A stretch of DNA of 64,000 bases, from positions 310,001 through 374,000 of the forward strand of contig CAXXXL010000003.1 of assembly GCA_963666505.2 (NCBI GenBank), read 5' to 3'. Within the stretch, counting starts at the first letter, position 1; each line of letters opens with the position of its first letter. This DNA is from JABGQS01 sp963666505 (GTDB lineage: Bacteria > Bacillota > Clostridia > Christensenellales > SZUA-584). The translations under genes and the position numbers were made by a program. The notes under the pieces are model-generated. The model did not search any database, had not been told where the DNA came from, and worked only from the letters and a program-made list of their open reading frames with translations. Positions 33,512 to 41,639 of the stretch are shown here, one piece after another.

Positions 33512-35542
33512 ATGAAGTATTTCACTATTATACTGTGCATAATAATGCTGTTATCGTTTTCGGGGTGCGTTGATGAAGAGAGCAGCAAAGCGGATATAAC
33601 GCCATATCTTGACGAACTTGCAAGCATGGATTATGCTGCTATGTTTGCACACACTTCGCCGTTGGTTGACATAGACGAAGAAGCTTTTGTTAAGAAGTAT
33701 ACCGATATCTTTACCGGCATCGGGGTCGCTTCGGTATCAATAGATTCGATAGCGGGACCGAATGAAGACGGCGAATTCTCCTGTCTTATAACCTATCATA
33801 CAAACGAATACGGAGATTTTTCTGACAGGTTCACCATTAAAACGGGGCTTATTGAGGGCGAATATATGGTGCTGTGGGACTATGACCTTATTTTTCCCGA
33901 AATGAGTGAAGGCTCCAGTGTAAGAGCGAGCACTATTCACGCATCACGGGGCGAGATCTTTGCTGCGGACGGCAGCCTTCTTGCAGCAAACGCTTATGCC
34001 GACACCCTTTATATGGACACAGAAAAAGTTCAGGATATAACTAAAGTGGCGGCGGCAGTGGCCCCTGTGAACGGTATGACGAGCAGCGAGGTAATAGACC
34101 TGTTCAACGAAGAGCTGGAGGACGGAACGCAGATAGTAGTGCTGGGGACGTATCTTGACGGCGAGCTGACGGACGAACAGAAGCAAGCGCTTCTAACCGT
34201 GCCCGGGCTTGGAATAGACGACAGCCTGTACACGCCGATAAGGGATTATCCTACGGGCAAATATACAGCGCATATGATAGGATATACCGGGTATTACACC
34301 GGAGAGGATATACCGGAAGGATATACCGACGCTGACAGGGCGGGTCTGAGCGGGCTGGAAGCTTCATATGAAAGCACTCTTCGTGGAACGGACGGAAGGA
34401 TAATCTACATAGAGGATAAATGGGGCAAGAACGTCCGAACTCTTTATCTTGAGCCAAGTGAAGAGGGGCAGGATTTGAGGCTGACAATAAAGCCAAAGCT
34501 GCAAAAAATCGCTTATGATTCTCTTTCCGAATTTCTTGATATAGAAGCAGAAGAAACAGGAGTTGCCATCGTTTTGGATGCCTCGACCGGCTATGTTGAA
34601 GCTATGGCGTCTTATCCTTCGTATGACAACAACCTTTTTACATTCGGGATATCGCAGCAAATGTGGGATTATTACCAGGTGCCGGAGAGCAAAGAGCCTC
34701 TTTATAACCGTGCGACCCAGGGGCTTTATCCGCCCGGCAGTGTAATAAAGCCGTTTACTGCATCGGTGGCTCTTGACGAAAAGGCAATAACGCCTCAATA
34801 CGGTTTTTACAGGTACAATAATAAAAAACAAGTGGCTGCCTGATGAAGAAGGGTGGAGCTGGGACCCTATAACACGTGTGGGGGACTCGGGCACTCCGCT
34901 GAAACTGGAGAATGCGCTTGTGCACTCGGACAACATATTTTTCGCTTACATGCTGCGCTTAGGCTTGATGAAGATGATTTTATGAACTATCTTAGCGAAA
35001 TAGGCTTCGAAGAATCTGTTCCGTTTGATTTGGCGGTCAAACCGGCCAACCTTGTGTCTACGGAGCTGTATAGAAGGCGTGTTGCAGAAATGGGATATGG
35101 GCAGGGACAGCTTTTGGTAACGCCTATCCAGATGGCCAGCATGTATACTGCGTTTGCAAACGGCAGCGGCGATATGCTGCAGCCAAGACTGGTCGAGCAG
35201 ACCTGCCAGACTGACGGACTTGATTATAACGTAACGCAGACTTTTGAGCCGACTGTTTGGAAGAAGGAGGCCGTATCCAGCTCTTCTTTGGGCATACTTC
35301 TGCCTATGCTTGAAGAAGTGGTTCAAAGCGGTACGGGCGCTTATGCGAAAATCAACGGCGTGGACATTGCCGGAAAGACTGGAACTGCGGAGATAGGCGA
35401 GGATAAGTCGAGAGAGATATCGTGGTTTGCAGGATACTGGACTCAAGGATATTACCCAAGGCTGGTCGTCGTTATGGTGGACACGCCTGCAGAAGAGGGT
35501 GCAGTGAAGTTTGATATTGCGAAAGCACTGCTTAATCCATAA
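33512..35542 (+). pseudogene. class B penicillin-binding protein, interrupted by two frameshifts
   Basis: Conceptual protein of about 676 residues: a lipoprotein signal ending S-G-C-V, a MecA_N-like domain (about 30-135), a dimerisation region and a transpeptidase domain with S-V-I-K (Ser410), S-D-N in the shifted part, and K-T-G-T near 622. The frame is lost at about 34828 in a run of six A's (one extra A) and regained at about 34955 (one base short), so the ends are in the same frame. As written, the product would stop after 443 residues, losing S-D-N and K-T-G. It may be true decay or sequence error. The start follows CGGAGG. Such proteins cross-link peptidoglycan outside the membrane. Confidence 0.75.
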
Positions 35543-35559
35543 AAAGAAAAGGAAACCAC

Positions 35560-36021
35560 ATGATAAAAAGTACATTTATACCGGGGAACAAGGATGTCAG
35601 TAAAGCGTTCGATATACGCAGAGAAGTTTTTATAGAAGAACAAGGATGTCCGCAAAAAGAGGAGTTTGATGAGTTTGACGAAGACGCTCTTCATCTTTTA
35701 GTATATGTTGATAAAGAACCTGCTGCTACGGGCAGGATATGGCATAACGGCAAGGGTTTTATGATAGGCAGGATAGCTGTCAGAAAGAAGTTCAGAGGCC
35801 AGAAGATAGGAGATCTGACAGTTCGACTTCTGCTGAATAAGGCTTTTAACTCCGGAGCGGAGATTTTGCATATACATGCACAAACGTATATAAAGGAGTT
35901 TTACAAAAAATTTGGTTTCAAGCAGCATGGAGAAGAGTTTATGGAAGCGGGAAGGCCGCACTATGCTATGAGCGTCGGCAAAGATGAGGCGAGATACCCT
36001 TCCGACTGCTGTGGACATTAA
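35560..36021 (+). CDS. GNAT family N-acetyltransferase
   Basis: 153 residues, ElaA-like layout: R-R-E-V-F-I-E-E-Q-G-C-P near 23-34, then motif A with R-I-A-V-R-K-K-F-R-G-Q-K-I-G at about 69-82, and the C-terminal Y-K-K-F-G-F-K. It acetylates an unknown amine. AAAGGAAACC precedes the ATG. It is intact although both neighbours are frameshifted; the last dozen residues after M-S-V-G do not look family-like, so a late frameshift is possible. Confidence 0.75.
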   Translation: MIKSTFIPGNKDVSKAFDIRREVFIEEQGCPQKEEFDEFDEDALHLLVYVDKEPAATGRIWHNGKGFMIGRIAVRKKFRGQKIGDLTVRLLLNKAFNSGAEILHIHAQTYIKEFYKKFGFKQHGEEFMEAGRPHYAMSVGKDEARYPSDCCGH

Positions 36022-36040
36022 GCTATATAGGAGAGCAAAA

Positions 36041-36625
36041 ATGAGCGAAATTACTTATCAGCAAAAAGAGCTAAAAGGCCTAGGCGGCTGGCTGGTGCTT
36101 TTCCAGATACAGATTTGGAGCATACCTTGGCAGGGGATTGTGCAAGACCTGGGGATATTTATTCCTCTTTCGGGGATTTTAATGAGAAAGCATGGCTGCT
36201 ACGAGCTCATTATGATTCGTATGGCAGAGGCTATAATGGCGTTGATATGTTTGCGGGGCTATAATTCTCCCTGTTGCATATGTGTTTATACTGGTACTGA
36301 TTACTGCTTTCTAACGCTTTATGTGCATTATTTTCTTTTACAAGAAGAAGCTTGTTTTCAGGACGTGTTCTTTATTTTAGAGTCAGTGATATATCTAGTG
36401 CCGCAATGGTGCTAGTATGTACAATGTCATGGCTTCCTATTCAGTGAGCGCCGACATGATGAACGAATATGTATTGACTAATCAGCCGGAGATGTTTACA
36501 TTGATGACTAATATATTTACCGTATTTTATTCTTGCGGTTATCATTGCTGCCTGTTATTGGCATATTGGTTGCTTTTATAATTGCCCTTTTCAAATCGAA
36601 GCGGGTAAAGAACACGTTCAGTTAA
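36041..36625 (+). pseudogene. DUF2569 membrane protein, multiply frameshifted
   Basis: The 5' part in frame reads G-L-G-G-W-L-V-L-F-Q-I, the DUF2569 opening; other frames then carry hydrophobic pieces (P-V-A-Y-V-F-I-L-V-L-I and C-I-I-F-F-Y-K-K-K), and the end reads A-L-F-K-S-K-R-V-K-N-T-F-S followed by TAA at 36623, the typical DUF2569 close. At least three frame changes and in-frame stops separate these. It is a relative of the intact gene at 32505. It is either a decayed gene or a stretch of poor sequence. Confidence 0.7.
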
Positions 36626-36666
36626 GATACGTGTGAAATAGAACATTTTTTTGGGAGAGACGGATC

Positions 36667-37493
36667 ATGAAAAGCAACGACTTATAGTCACAGTAATATC
36701 ATTAGTTTTAACTTTTCACGGCAGCGGCGGCACTGGCATGCAGACAGGCTAGTGTACAGCGACGAACGAGCTCGGCTTCTCGTTCGAGATGCCGGCTGAC
36801 TTTGAGTATTACGGAGACCTGGCCGACCAGGCTGCGAAAGAGGATGGAATCACCATGCAGCCGATGTATGTCGGATATGATGCTAATGTGAGCTTGACTT
36901 ATGGGGAAGGCGAAGAGGAGTTTGCAGATCTTGCAAAACGGCTTCCGGACGGTATTGACGAGAGAGAACTCGACTTCTATATGATGCCCGAAAAAGACAG
37001 GGACGAGTTTATGCAGACGATCATGGATGAGCTTGAACAGCTTGAACAAAGCAGCGGTGTAATATCTTCCGAATGGGTCGATTACGGGGGCAAGCTCTGT
37101 GCTTATATTATATTAGAGGGCAGCGATGAAGTATCCGGTCTTGATTATTATCAGGCAAGCCTTAGTTTTATGTATAGCAACTACTTTATTTCGCTGACTT
37201 ATACAAAGATAAATAACGCAATGAGCGGTACGCTTGAAGATGCAAAGAGCGAGTTTGACGAGTGCTTTGAAACGCTTGATTTTGATGTGGTGCCGTCTGA
37301 CAAAGAGCTGAGAATAAAAACGGGGATAGACTGGACACAGGCTGCCATTTGGGGAATATCGGGTGCGGCTTCAGCAGGGCTCATTTGGCTGATAGTTAAT
37401 CTGATAGTGAAAAAGACGAACAAGAAAAGATTTAGCGGAGGAAGTTATGGAAACGGGACTCAAGAAAACGATAACAAAGACGGTGGAACTTAA
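36667..37493 (+). pseudogene. exported membrane-anchored protein with frameshifted 5' end
   Basis: From 36765 to the stop the frame is open: an acidic extracytoplasmic domain starting E-L-G-F-S-F-E-M-P-A-D-F and a C-terminal membrane helix A-S-A-G-L-I-W-L-I-V-N-L. The 5' 100 bases hold a signal peptide scattered over several frames (L-I-V-T-V-I-S-L-V-L-T-F, then A-A-A-A-L-A-C, then V-Y-S-D), which needs about four one-base changes to join. Function unknown. Its 3' end overlaps the first thioesterase gene by 47 bases. Confidence 0.6.
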
Positions 37494-37830
37494 GGATACA
37501 GCAAAGGCGTTTGCAAGCGGACTTGCAGAAGTGTTTGCCACACCTTCGATGATAGCGCTTATGGAAAATGCGGCTTACAGCGCAGTTCAGGACGGGCTTG
37601 AGCCGGGGCAGTCTACAGTCGGCATAAGCATAGACGCAAAACACACTGCAGCGACGCCTGTCGGCATGAAGGTCAGCGCAACGGCAACGCTTGTCGAGAT
37701 AGACAGAAAAAGGCTTGTTTTTGATATCGAAGCGTTTGACGAGAAAGAAAAAATAGGATATGCGCGACACGAGAGGTTCATAATAGACGAAGAAAAATTC
37801 ATGAGCAAAGTTGCCGCTAAACAAGGTTAA
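37447..37830 (+). CDS. hotdog-fold thioesterase, FlK-like, first of a pair
   Basis: 127 residues of the hotdog fold: F-A-T-P-S-M-I-A-L-M-E-N-A-A at about 30-43 and the late H-E-R-F-I-I-D segment fit the fluoroacetyl-CoA thioesterase-like family. The Thr, Glu and His used by FlK have counterparts in T-P-S, L-M-E and A-R-H-E-R. The natural acyl-CoA is unknown. GGAGG six bases before the ATG sets the start inside the previous frame. It is followed after 17 bases by a paralogue. Confidence 0.8.
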   Translation: METGLKKTITKTVELKDTAKAFASGLAEVFATPSMIALMENAAYSAVQDGLEPGQSTVGISIDAKHTAATPVGMKVSATATLVEIDRKRLVFDIEAFDEKEKIGYARHERFIIDEEKFMSKVAAKQG

Positions 37831-37847
37831 GAAGTGGGGAGACAAGA

Positions 37848-38240
37848 ATGGAATTCAATTTAAAACCAGGGCTTAGCGCCAAGTTGAAGAGAACGGTAAA
37901 ATATGAAGATACAGCAAATTGGTTTGACAAAGGACTGCCAAAGGTGTTCTCGACACCTTTTATGATAGCGCTGATGGAAGTGGCGTCTTTTAAAGCTGTT
38001 GAAGAGCATTTGCCAAAAGGATATTCAGCAGTAGGGACGATAGTGGATATTGAGCATCTTGAATCTACGCCGGTGGGTGCAAAAGTCTGGGCGGAGGCGA
38101 CGCTTGTTGAAGCAGACCGCAGAAGACTCGTTTTTAATGTGGAAGCATATGATGAGAGCGGGCTTATCGGCAGTGGAAAACACGAAAGATTTATAATCGA
38201 AGAAGAAAAATTTATGAGCAAGGCAAACGGAAAAATATGA
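37848..38240 (+). CDS. hotdog-fold thioesterase, FlK-like, second of a pair
   Basis: 130 residues, clearly paralogous to the preceding gene throughout: F-S-T-P-F-M-I-A-L-M-E-V-A-S, S-T-P-V-G-A-K-V-W-A-E-A-T-L-V-E and K-H-E-R-F-I-I-E-E-E-K-F-M-S-K align position by position. The two may form a heteromer or differ in acyl-CoA preference. Its stop overlaps the PHP gene start as ATGA. Confidence 0.8.
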   Translation: MEFNLKPGLSAKLKRTVKYEDTANWFDKGLPKVFSTPFMIALMEVASFKAVEEHLPKGYSAVGTIVDIEHLESTPVGAKVWAEATLVEADRRRLVFNVEAYDESGLIGSGKHERFIIEEEKFMSKANGKI

Positions 38241-39055
38241 AAGCAGACCTGCACATCCACACTACATACTCTGACGGAGGATATACACCAGGAGAGGTCA
38301 TTGAGATAGCAAAGAAAAAGGGTCTGTGCTCTGTAGCCATAACAGACCATGATGAGTGCAGGGGCTGTCTTGAGGCTGCGGATGAAGACGGTATAAAGGT
38401 GCTGTGCGGAATAGAGCTCTCGGCTCATTTCAACGGCGAAGCGCACGTGCTTGGATATAACATCGACTGCACTGATAAAGGGCTGCTTGAACATATAGGA
38501 AAGCAGAATAAAAGCCGTATGAACAGGGCTGAGAAGATGGTGAAAAGATTCAGGGATGCGGGCATAGACATATCTATGCAGGAGGTAATGGATGAGTGCA
38601 TGGGAGATGTGCTCGGACGACCGCACATTGCAGATGTGCTTGTAAAAAAAGGGTTTGCAAACTCCACTAAACAGGCTTTTGTAAAATATCTTGACAGGCA
38701 TACAAAGTTTTTTGTGCCAAGAGAAAAGGTGGATGTGCTAAAAGCTGCCCGGCTTATTAACAAAGCGGGGGGAAAGCCCGTTCTAGCACACCCGGGGCTT
38801 ATGCCCGGAAAGGTTTGGAATGAGCTGTCAGGAGTGCTAAAGGAATATGGTTTTTGGGGAATCGAAGCGTATCATCCTTCCCACTCGGACGGGCAGTGCA
38901 GGGCTTTGGAGAGTTTTGCAAAGCAAAACGGGCTTTATGTTACGTGCGGAAGCGACTTTCACGGCGGCGCAAAGCCCGGTATAGAGATAGGGCAGGAACA
39001 GCGTGGCGGCGAATATCTTGAGCATAGCATAAGGCAGCTTGGCGCAGAGTGCTGA
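38237..39055 (+). CDS. PHP domain phosphoesterase
   Basis: 272 residues. Metal ligands are visible in D-L-H-I-H-T-T-Y-S-D-G at 4-14, I-T-D-H-D-E near 36-41, G-I-E-L-S, P-V-L-A-H-P-G and the C-terminal G-S-D-F-H-G-G. The family (YciV/RnaseAM-like) removes phosphate or nucleotides from 5' ends of short RNA/DNA or from pAp-like substrates. Translationally coupled to the thioesterase gene upstream. The exact substrate is inferred from family only. Confidence 0.85.
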   Translation: MKADLHIHTTYSDGGYTPGEVIEIAKKKGLCSVAITDHDECRGCLEAADEDGIKVLCGIELSAHFNGEAHVLGYNIDCTDKGLLEHIGKQNKSRMNRAEKMVKRFRDAGIDISMQEVMDECMGDVLGRPHIADVLVKKGFANSTKQAFVKYLDRHTKFFVPREKVDVLKAARLINKAGGKPVLAHPGLMPGKVWNELSGVLKEYGFWGIEAYHPSHSDGQCRALESFAKQNGLYVTCGSDFHGGAKPGIEIGQEQRGGEYLEHSIRQLGAEC

Positions 39056-39132
39056 GAGGCTGGAGCGGAGCGCAAGCTTTGCCGAAAAAGACGAACTTTT
39101 ATTTATTCAAGCAAATTATATTCGCATACGTA

Positions 39133-39161
39133 TTGATTGAAATCGGCTTTAGTGTTACAAT
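39133..39161 (+). promoter_or_regulatory. prs promoter
   Basis: TTGATT (39133-39138), 17-base spacer, TACAAT (39156-39161), giving a leader of about 100 bases before the TTG start. Confidence 0.65.
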
Positions 39162-39267
39162 GACTTCGTAAATATGAGTTGTTTTATTAGAAACATGGCA
39201 ATGGAGCAAATTTACACGAAAACGGCCGATATATAGTGTCAAAAAGACTAAGAATAGGGGTAGTGAT

Positions 39268-40251
39268 TTGAATTCCTTAGGTGGCGATATTAAGATATTT
39301 GCGGGGTCATCAGGCATCGGATTTTCGAAGAAGATGTGCAAATATCTTGGCAGCGAACTTGGTGACTCAGAGGTTATTAACTTTTCAGACGGCAACATAT
39401 TTCTTCGGATAAAAGAAACTGTCCGAAACAAAGACGTTTATGTAGTACAGCCGATCGGCATGAAACCAAACGACGAATTTGTCGAAATTCTCTTCTGGAT
39501 GGATGCTCTCAAAAGAGCAAGCGCAAACTCAGTTACAGCAATCATACCATATTTCAGTTATGCAAAAGGTGATAAAAAGGACGAACCGAGAGTCTCTATA
39601 AGGGCACGTGTGTGCGCAGAGAGTATTGAGCTTGCCGGTGCGGACCGGATTGTTACTATGGACCTTCACAGCGCACAGGTACAGGGCTTTTTCAAGAAGC
39701 CGGTGGACCACCTTCTTTCACTGCCCATCATGTGCGAATATGTAAAGTGTCTTGATATAATGGAGAACCTGTGCGTGGTTTCCCCGGACGCCGGATATGC
39801 AAAGACGGCAAGGAAGTATGCGGACTATCTGCATGTGCCAGTAGCAATCGGCGACAAAACAAGGACGGACCACTCAGAGAAGGCAAAGATTCTCGATATA
39901 ATCGGCAGCGTCAAGGGCAAAAACTGCATGATTGTTGACGACTTCTCTGTGTCGGGCGGTACGCTTATTGAGATAGCCAACGCACTCAAAGCAAAAGGCG
40001 CAAACCGTATCATTGCATGTCTTTCCCATGTTATCCTTCGTGAAAAGGGAGTAAAAGCCATAGAAGAAAGCCCGATAGAGAAGCTTATAGGAACGGATAC
40101 TGTGAAAAATCCGTATCTTGTAGGGCACGATACATTCATATCGGTCTCGGTGGCCCCGCTGTTTGCAGAAGCGGTCTACCGTATACATGAGAAAACATCT
40201 GTTAGCCCGTTGTTTTCCGATGTGCCAAAGAAAGTCGTGGACGAAATATAG
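39268..40251 (+). CDS. prs: ribose-phosphate pyrophosphokinase
   Basis: 327 residues. F-S-D-G-N-I-F-L-R-I-K-E, Y-F-S-Y-A-K-G-D-K-K, the metal and ATP region M-D-L-H-S-A-Q-V-Q-G-F-F and the PRPP loop M-I-V-D-D-F-S-V-S-G-G-T identify PRPP synthetase, which makes PRPP from ribose 5-phosphate for purines, pyrimidines, His, Trp and NAD. The usual motif D-K-R-R is D-K-K-D here, so it belongs to a diverged branch. Start is TTG with AGGGG eight bases upstream. Confidence 0.88.
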   Translation: MNSLGGDIKIFAGSSGIGFSKKMCKYLGSELGDSEVINFSDGNIFLRIKETVRNKDVYVVQPIGMKPNDEFVEILFWMDALKRASANSVTAIIPYFSYAKGDKKDEPRVSIRARVCAESIELAGADRIVTMDLHSAQVQGFFKKPVDHLLSLPIMCEYVKCLDIMENLCVVSPDAGYAKTARKYADYLHVPVAIGDKTRTDHSEKAKILDIIGSVKGKNCMIVDDFSVSGGTLIEIANALKAKGANRIIACLSHVILREKGVKAIEESPIEKLIGTDTVKNPYLVGHDTFISVSVAPLFAEAVYRIHEKTSVSPLFSDVPKKVVDEI

Positions 40252-40366
40252 CGCTGTTTTGCAAGTGTAAGCATGAAATACTTCGTTTTTTATGGCAAAC
40301 AATAGTGATTTTTATGATAAAAAAGTCATTTATGAATGATTATTTTTAAAAAGTTGCAAAAAATGC

Positions 40367-40394
40367 TTGCAATTTGAATATGGTATGTTATAAT
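40367..40394 (+). promoter_or_regulatory. promoter of the nitrogen-control operon
   Basis: TTGCAA (40367-40372), 16-base spacer, TATAAT (40389-40394). It predicts a start near 40401 and a long leader of about 185 bases before the ANTAR gene. Confidence 0.8.
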
Positions 40395-40418
40395 GTGCTT
40401 AAATTAAACGAAACGACG

Positions 40419-40462
40419 GCGTTTGCTTAAGGGGAGAATATCTCTGTTGGCAAGCGCTTTTT
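40419..40462 (+). terminator. leader attenuator hairpin upstream of the ANTAR gene
   Basis: GCGTTTGC (40419-40426) pairs with GCAAGCGC (40450-40457), a small GAGA/TCTC hairpin fills the loop, and five T's follow. It lies only about 20-60 bases after the predicted transcript start and 125 before the coding region, so it looks like an attenuator and not the end of prs. Confidence 0.65.
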
Positions 40463-40586
40463 ATATTATTATACGAAGGACAGCAGGCTTACTGGACGGC
40501 ATATTGTGGAAACGATGAAACTTAGTTATAATGATAGAAAATGAAAAGTCGCTATAGGGTAAGCTGCGACGACGGAGCTTGTTTGA
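40463..40586 (+). other. distal leader of the nitrogen-control operon
   Basis: Noncoding remainder of the leader. It ends with AAGCT and AGCTT (40560-40580 region) able to form a short hairpin just before the start codon. I looked for the paired hexaloop hairpins bound by ANTAR proteins (A at loop position 1, G at 4) and did not find a convincing pair by eye. Confidence 0.4.
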
Positions 40587-41162
40587 ATGGATAACACACG
40601 AATTACAGTGGCTGTGCACAATGGGCAGGCTGCTGAAAAAATTAAAAATGCACTGCAGCAAAATGGATATTCTGTAGCAGACTTGTGTACGTCCTCGAAC
40701 GACATGCTGAGGAAAGTCCGGATGAACCCTCCCGACATATTGCTTATCAACTTCGATATGCCGGACATTACAGGCCTTGAGGCAGCAAGGATAGTCGGAG
40801 ATGAGAACCTTTGCAGCATAATACTTCTTGTGAACAGCGACCAAAGAGAATTCTGCAACGGACGTGTTGAGGACCACGACATAACGATGTTCGTAAAGCC
40901 AATTAACAGAGTTGCACTCATGAGTGCCATTGACACGGTAATACAGAGCCGCATCCGCATCCGCAAGCTTTCAGACGAACTTTTTACTCTGAAGCGTGGG
41001 ATGGAAGAAAGGAAGCTGGTTGAGAGGGCAAAAGGCATCCTGATGAAGAAGAAGAGCATATCTGAAGCGGAAGCATACCGGCGAATACAGAAGATGAGTA
41101 TGGACTCACGTGTTTCTATGAAGGATATATCGCAGAAGATCATTGAGCTGGCAGCGCAGTAA
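40587..41162 (+). CDS. ANTAR-domain regulator with degenerate receiver
   Basis: 191 residues. The N-terminal receiver-like domain (1-120) has N-F-D-M-P at 55-59 where the phosphoacceptor Asp would be residue 55, so it is Asn, and the acidic pair near the N-terminus is missing: a pseudo-receiver. The C-terminal ANTAR domain has V-E-R-A-K-G-I-L-M-K-K-K-S-I-S-E-A-E-A and M-K-D-I-S-Q-K-I-I. ANTAR proteins bind RNA hairpins and block transcription terminators. It sits behind a leader with a terminator-like hairpin and ahead of P-II and Amt genes, so RNA-level nitrogen control is likely. The start has no strong SD (GGAG 12 bases upstream). Confidence 0.88.
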   Translation: MDNTRITVAVHNGQAAEKIKNALQQNGYSVADLCTSSNDMLRKVRMNPPDILLINFDMPDITGLEAARIVGDENLCSIILLVNSDQREFCNGRVEDHDITMFVKPINRVALMSAIDTVIQSRIRIRKLSDELFTLKRGMEERKLVERAKGILMKKKSISEAEAYRRIQKMSMDSRVSMKDISQKIIELAAQ

Positions 41163-41183
41163 AAAGGAATTGGAGGTAATTCT

Positions 41184-41522
41184 ATGAAAAAGATCGAAAT
41201 GATTATCAGGCCCGAAAAAATGGAACACGTTAAAGAAATCGTAGAAGAATGCGGCGCCGGTGGACTGACTGTTTCTCAGGTTATGGGCGCAGGAGCTCAA
41301 AAAGGCAAAACGGAACATTACAGGGGTGCAGAGATGTATATCACACTGCTGCACAAAATTAAAATTGAAGTGGTTGTACCAGACGGTTTAGTAGAATGTA
41401 TCGTGACAAAAGTTAGCGAGGGCATAAGAACAGGTGAAGTCGGCGATGGTAAAATATTCGTCATACCGATAGACGATGCTATAAGAGTACGTACAGGAGA
41501 AAACGGCGATACAGCGCTGTAA
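41184..41522 (+). CDS. P-II family nitrogen regulatory protein
   Basis: 112 residues aligning without gaps to GlnB/GlnK over the first 60: the T-loop reads K-G-K-T-E-H-Y-R-G-A-E-M-Y and the C-terminal signature G-D-G-K-I-F-V-I-P-I-D-D-A is present. Residue 51, the Tyr uridylylated in proteobacteria, is Met, so control must rely on ATP, ADP and 2-oxoglutarate binding. P-II proteins next to amtB usually plug the ammonium channel. GGAGG precedes the ATG. A terminator separates it from amtB. Confidence 0.93.
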   Translation: MKKIEMIIRPEKMEHVKEIVEECGAGGLTVSQVMGAGAQKGKTEHYRGAEMYITLLHKIKIEVVVPDGLVECIVTKVSEGIRTGEVGDGKIFVIPIDDAIRVRTGENGDTAL

Positions 41523-41555
41523 TCAGTAAAAACAAATAAAAACGGATCGATGTAG

Positions 41556-41605
41556 AACCGAACGCTTAAATGCACAAGTTTGTGCTTATAGTAGTCGGTT
41601 TTTTT
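41556..41605 (+). terminator. terminator between the P-II gene and amtB
   Basis: AACCGA (41556-41561) pairs with TCGGTT (41595-41600), enclosing a second hairpin TGCACAA/TTGTGC, and seven T's follow. No good promoter lies between it and amtB, so amtB transcription probably depends on readthrough. Confidence 0.8.
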
Positions 41606-41639
41606 ATATCAAAAGTTTTAAAATTTTTAGGAGGATATC

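Noticed and set aside
40401..40586. Paired hexaloop hairpins of the ANTAR-binding type in the operon leader
   Set aside because: Hairpins exist, but none shows the A1/G4 hexanucleotide loop pair convincingly, so I only claim a terminator-like hairpin.
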